Part shown: positions 60,566-64,000 of the stretch, in pieces
How the letters are laid out: each line of letters starts with the position of its first letter
How positions within the stretch are numbered: position 1 is the first letter of the stretch
NCBI RefSeq assembly: GCF_030123245.1
Contig: NZ_CP126101.1
Location: 4,834,501 to 4,898,500, forward strand
Length of the DNA: 64,000 bases
Direction: 5' to 3'
Origin: Lysinibacillus pakistanensis
GTDB lineage: Bacteria; Bacillota; Bacilli; Bacillales_A; Planococcaceae
Translations under genes and position numbers: made by a program
The notes under the pieces: model-generated
Databases searched by the model: none
Told to the model about the DNA's origin: nothing
What the model saw: only the letters and a program-made list of their open reading frames with translations

Positions 60566-61966
60566 GTGTTATGGATACCGATTGACCGTTCTTCAGCTAT
60601 ACCTTTAAATCGGCAAGTCTATCAGCAAATTCGTGAAAAAATTTTAAGCGGCGAACTGCAAGCAGGCGTAAGGCTAGCATCAACCCGTGAGCTTTCTACT
60701 GAGCTAAACGTTTCAAGAAATGTCATATTGGAGGCTTATGACCAACTTTTAGCTGAAGGTTTTTTAGTTGCACAGAGAGGTTCGGGTACATTTGTTGCAG
60801 AGGGGGCCTCTTTAACTAGGACAGATCCCTCACATGAAATACAGAAAGTCGATCATAAATATGCAAAGAATGGCATCATTAATTTTCGTTCAGGAATTCC
60901 AGCATTAGACCTTTTTCCTCGCAAAATCTGGGCAAAGCTCTCACATCAGCTATGGAATGATAGCGAATCAACGAATTTGGGCTATGATTTACCTGAGGGT
61001 CGTCTAGAATTAAGACAAACCTTGGCATACTACTTGAAGAGAACGAGGGGAGTACATTGTCATCCAGAGCAAATCATTATAACGTCTGGTGCTACACAAG
61101 CAATGACGTTAGTATCGAGATTACTTTTGTCGCCAAATGACATAGCCATAATGGAAGATCCTATTACGAATGATATTCAAACAATCTTTACATCCTCAGG
61201 TGCTACGATTTATCCTATCCCTGTTGATGAAGATGGAATGAAAACTGCATTATTGCCGAAAAACATAGTGCCAAAATTTATATTTCTCACACCCTCACAC
61301 CAATTTCCGTTAGGTGGGACATTACCAATACAGCGCAGAATTCAATTAGTCCAATATGCAAGAAATCAGCACTGTTATTTAATTGAAGATGATTATGATA
61401 GTGAATTTCGCTTTGAGGGCTTGCCCATAAGCTCCTTACAAGGTTTAGATCCAGAACATGTACTGTATATTGGGTCCTTTAGTAAGATTCTCTCTCCTGC
61501 ACTACGCATCGGATATATCGTTTTACCAACACATCTTATTGAAAAATGCAGACAGCTAAAGTGGTTTACAGATTTACATACACCCTCTTTAGAACAGCTT
61601 ATTCTGGCACGTTTTATAAACGAAGGCTACTTGGAACGCCATATCGGGAAGATGAAGAAATTTTATAAAAGGCAACGCGATTTTCTTATAAAATGTTTAT
61701 ATACAGCCTTTTCTACTAACATAAAGATACTTGGTTACTCCACAGGTATGCATATAGTTGCTGAATTTAAGGACATTCATTTTTCCCAAGAGATATTGTT
61801 AAAAATCGAACAATTTGGCGTTAAAGTATACCCAGTGGAGAATCATGCCATTGCAAAGGGAAACTATCATAATCGAATAATTATTGGCTATGGACATTTG
61901 AAGCAGGAGGAAATTGAAAAGGGCGTAGAAAGACTACTGCAAGCATTGAATTCAATAGTAAAATAG
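60566..61966 (+). CDS. MocR-family (GntR/aminotransferase) regulator
   Basis: 466 residues: GntR winged helix (residues 1-75; LSTELNVSRNVILEAYDQL) and a fold-type I aminotransferase-like domain with the PLP-lysine region IGSFSKILSPALRIGY and EDDYDSEFR. MocR proteins sense amine-type ligands with PLP. GTG start after AGGAGG. Divergent from the PRODH and EamA genes, which it probably controls. Confidence 0.88.
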   Translation: MLWIPIDRSSAIPLNRQVYQQIREKILSGELQAGVRLASTRELSTELNVSRNVILEAYDQLLAEGFLVAQRGSGTFVAEGASLTRTDPSHEIQKVDHKYAKNGIINFRSGIPALDLFPRKIWAKLSHQLWNDSESTNLGYDLPEGRLELRQTLAYYLKRTRGVHCHPEQIIITSGATQAMTLVSRLLLSPNDIAIMEDPITNDIQTIFTSSGATIYPIPVDEDGMKTALLPKNIVPKFIFLTPSHQFPLGGTLPIQRRIQLVQYARNQHCYLIEDDYDSEFRFEGLPISSLQGLDPEHVLYIGSFSKILSPALRIGYIVLPTHLIEKCRQLKWFTDLHTPSLEQLILARFINEGYLERHIGKMKKFYKRQRDFLIKCLYTAFSTNIKILGYSTGMHIVAEFKDIHFSQEILLKIEQFGVKVYPVENHAIAKGNYHNRIIIGYGHLKQEEIEKGVERLLQALNSIVK

Positions 61967-62106
61967 AGGAATCACCTTTTAAAAAGAAAACGTGAATATA
62001 ATTACTTTTATAGGGAATCTTTTAAAAATAGACAATCAATATTATGAATCTAAATGAAATAAATACATTGAAGAGCTTATAGTTTAAAAAATTAGGAGGT
62101 TACCCC

Positions 62107-62598
62107 ATGATTGCTACAATTCAAAAACAACACAATCATTATATCGTCAAGTTCAGTCGCTCATTACCCCATCCAACGGAGACGGTTTGGGCTGCTTTAA
62201 CGGAAAATGATAAGCTTCAAAAATGGATGAGTAATTTAGAAATCATCCATCTACAAAAAAATGGTAAAATCCATTTTGATATGAATGATGGCACAGCTAC
62301 CTTTTTAGAAATCCAGATTACAGATTATGTGAAAAAAGAGGTACTTGAATTTGATTGGGGCAATGATACGGTCAGATTTGAGCTCTCCCCTACCGACAAC
62401 GGCTCGGTACTTCTACTGGCAGAATCAATTGGTGAATTAACGGCGCATACTCCTAAAGATTTAGCTGGCTGGCATATATGCTTGGACCTACTGTCAGACT
62501 TATTAAATGGAACGATACATGAGGAATATCCAATGGAAGAGTGGGAGAAACAGTTTACAGAATATAAAAAGCTTGTAGCAGAAGTAGAAAAGATTTAA
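62107..62598 (+). CDS. SRPBCC (AHSA1-like) family protein
   Basis: 163 residues, START-like fold: RSLPHPTETVWAALTENDKLQKWM and FDWGNDTVRFELSPTDNGSVLLL in part, then LAGWHICLDLLSDLLNG. The AHSA1 group binds hydrophobic ligands; role unknown. AGGAGG precedes ATG. Followed by a terminator. Confidence 0.82.
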   Translation: MIATIQKQHNHYIVKFSRSLPHPTETVWAALTENDKLQKWMSNLEIIHLQKNGKIHFDMNDGTATFLEIQITDYVKKEVLEFDWGNDTVRFELSPTDNGSVLLLAESIGELTAHTPKDLAGWHICLDLLSDLLNGTIHEEYPMEEWEKQFTEYKKLVAEVEKI

Positions 62599-62599
62599 A

Positions 62600-62655
62600 C
62601 GTAATTGCGTCTGGATTTTAAAGAGTAGCTTTATCTTGCTCTAAATCAAGATCCA
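62600..62655. repeat. Dispersed repeat A, fragment
   Basis: CGTAATTGCGTCTGGATTTT matches the core of the copies at 44984 and 52913; the rest has diverged. Confidence 0.5.
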
Positions 62656-62657
62656 AA

Positions 62658-62699
62658 AACCCTCCTAGAGCGCTATTCTCTGCTCTAGGAGGGTTTTAA
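62658..62699. terminator. Terminator between SRPBCC and lipoprotein genes
   Basis: AAACCCTCCTAGAGC / GCTCTAGGAGGGTTT stem followed by T-rich tails on both strands. Confidence 0.9.
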
Positions 62700-63527
62700 T
62701 TAGTGATAAAATGCTGTTGCTATTTCAAGTGCTTTTAGCGGATCTTTTATAGTATCCAGCGTATAGACAAGGGTTTCATCCTGCCAAACAATTAAATTTC
62801 CTGTTTCATAAACATCTAAATGGGCAGAGCCGTTTTGCTTTGGAACCGGAAGCATATGCGTTTCCAAAAACTGTACTGCCTGCTTTGCAAGCTTTACACC
62901 AGCCTCTGGATTGTCTGTTCGAGTATGAGTTGCTATTGCCCATCTCCCCTCATTCCAACCAGTCCATAACGAACCAACGCCAGCATCCTGATAGCCTTTA
63001 ATTTTATTGCCAAGATCGACCTCCTGACCACCATTTTTACTAAAGTTCTCAAAGGCAATTTGCTCATTGGCTTCTTTGGTACTTCCATACTGCTTCACAG
63101 TAAGTCGTGCAAGCACTGTCGCAGATTCTGGATTTTTAAGCTTAATATCATTAATCGGCAAATACTGTTCACTTTCATAAAATATTATTTCAACTTGTTG
63201 ATTCTCAGCCTTAGTCGTCGCCGTTAGGAAAGCACCCTCTGGAATAGGAAGCTTTGCTGGCAAATAAATAGGAAGGTTTGTTTTAAGCTGATCCTTAATA
63301 TTTTTTAAAGCTTCAGCCTGTGTAATGGATGCCACCGTATTATCGTTATTGCCATTGGTTGCTGGCTTTTCATTCTGCTTTTCAGGTGTCTGTCGCTCTT
63401 CCTGTTGTTGATTTTCTTGTGATGGAAGTTCTTTTTCAGATTGTGTATTATTTTTTTCATCACTGTCAGAGCAGGCACTGATGATAGTAAAACTAAATAG
63501 CATGAATGCAAAAAGTAGTTTTTTCAT
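62700..63527 (-). CDS. Lipoprotein of unknown function
   Basis: 275 residues with a lipoprotein signal (FTIISACSDSD, Cys19), a Gln/Glu/Asn-rich linker (residues 25-65) and a globular domain whose AEALKNIKDQLKTNLPIYLP start and LPIPEGAFLTATTKAENQQV strand pattern recall Bacillus lipoproteins of unknown role. No family firmly recognised. Near the window edge, next to an ABC-F gene on the same strand. Confidence 0.7.
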   Translation of the reverse strand: MKKLLFAFMLFSFTIISACSDSDEKNNTQSEKELPSQENQQQEERQTPEKQNEKPATNGNNDNTVASITQAEALKNIKDQLKTNLPIYLPAKLPIPEGAFLTATTKAENQQVEIIFYESEQYLPINDIKLKNPESATVLARLTVKQYGSTKEANEQIAFENFSKNGGQEVDLGNKIKGYQDAGVGSLWTGWNEGRWAIATHTRTDNPEAGVKLAKQAVQFLETHMLPVPKQNGSAHLDVYETGNLIVWQDETLVYTLDTIKDPLKALEIATAFYH

Positions 63528-63592
63528 GATATTGCCTCCATTTCAAATGCTTTATTATTTTATTTTTCCCTATCCATTATCGGCATAAACGT

Positions 63593-64000
63593 TTATTTTA
63601 GTTCATTAATTCGCTGCGTTAGCTCCTTAAACTTTTGATCTAGCAATGCATATTCCTTATTCTTTGCTGTTAAAAAACTCAGCTTTCCTAATATCTCCTG
63701 TCTTTCTGTCTCAAGCGTTAAACGTAGTGCCTCTTTAGCATCAACTGCTGAGGGAGAATTATCGCTCCATTTTTTCTCGATACGCTGATGGCATAGCTCC
63801 CACACGCTATTCGTCACCTTCTCAAGAAAATATCGATCATGTGATACTACAAATAAGGTACCCTTGTATTGAGCAAGAGTTTTCTCCAGCTGTTCACGTG
63901 ATGGTAAATCAAGATGATTTGTTGGCTCATCCAAAACTAGAAAGTTTTTATCTTCTATAATATACGCCATCAGTTTGCATTTCACCCGTTCCCCCATACT
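63593..64000 (-). CDS. ABC-F family ATPase, C-terminal part (runs off the window)
   Basis: The visible 135 residues contain the end of the signature motif (MGERVKCKLM), Walker B with LVLDEPTNHLDL, H-loop VVSHDRYFLEKV and a C-terminal coiled-coil tail. This is the second ATPase domain of an ABC-F protein, which acts on ribosomes and can protect against antibiotics. The frame is open to the window edge; the 5' part is outside, so the subtype (VmlR, Vga, YkpA-like) cannot be decided. Confidence 0.85.
   Translation of the reverse strand, partial: SMGERVKCKLMAYIIEDKNFLVLDEPTNHLDLPSREQLEKTLAQYKGTLFVVSHDRYFLEKVTNSVWELCHQRIEKKWSDNSPSAVDAKEALRLTLETERQEILGKLSFLTAKNKEYALLDQKFKELTQRINELK

Overview
The window is AT-rich chromosomal DNA from an endospore-forming Bacillota bacterium, most likely Lysinibacillus or a close relative (inference). 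The evidence is exosporium/spore-surface genes, a sigma-K-type promoter, Bacillus-type regulators with recognisable operators (CstR, NsrR, Zur, Fur), two T-box leaders, a FosB-like bacillithiol transferase, AGGAGG-type ribosome sites and frequent TTG/GTG starts. I see no rRNA, tRNA, CRISPR array, prophage or transposase gene.

Layout. 1-4.2 kb: end of an AI-2E family permease, a CwlO-like NlpC/P60 hydrolase and a UbiB-type membrane kinase. 4.3-14.2 kb: a sulfane-sulfur island with a CoA-disulfide reductase-rhodanese fusion, a TsdA-like dihaem cytochrome, a DsbA-like protein, a block in the order of B. subtilis yrkE-F-H-I-J, two extra rhodaneses, the repressor CstR, and a thiosulfate transporter with its TusA partner. 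Sites of the form ATACC-N6-GGTAT lie in or near the promoters; at cdr and cstR they sit exactly in the -35/-10 spacer. 14.5-20.9 kb: two LLM flavin monooxygenases and two HpaB-like flavin monooxygenases behind a structured leader, then a MetQ-like lipoprotein with its own attenuator-like leader; this looks like organosulfur scavenging. 20.9-28.6 kb: hmp/nsrR, GNAT, deaminase, a chemoreceptor and an HD hydrolase. 28.8-32.8 kb: leuA and metG, each behind a T-box with a matching specifier codon (CUC and AUG).

32.9-40.6 kb: HAD phosphatase, an ECF sigma factor with a DUF4179 partner, fosB, a second-type rsgA behind a leader-peptide attenuator candidate, the alkylpyrone pair bpsA-bpsB, and a Zur-controlled pair (a YciC-like GTPase and a zinc-free L33, rpmG). 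40.7-45.9 kb: a probable spore-surface cluster including a SPOCS-like protein, a protein with 39-bp tandem repeats, and a BclB C-terminal-domain protein without collagen repeats. 46-57 kb: small metabolic genes, a Fur-boxed siderophore uptake operon with esterase and AraC regulator, and two copies of a structured non-coding element. Each copy is bracketed by a direct duplication of a different local palindrome, which is the most unusual signal here. 57-64 kb: TSUP permease, EamA/proline dehydrogenase genes divergent from a MocR regulator, an SRPBCC protein, a lipoprotein, and the end of an ABC-F gene that runs off the window.

The strongest theme is sulfur: import of thiosulfate, its oxidation outside the membrane, handling of persulfides inside, and scavenging of sulfur from organic compounds are encoded side by side, with one persulfide-sensing repressor apparently joining much of it.
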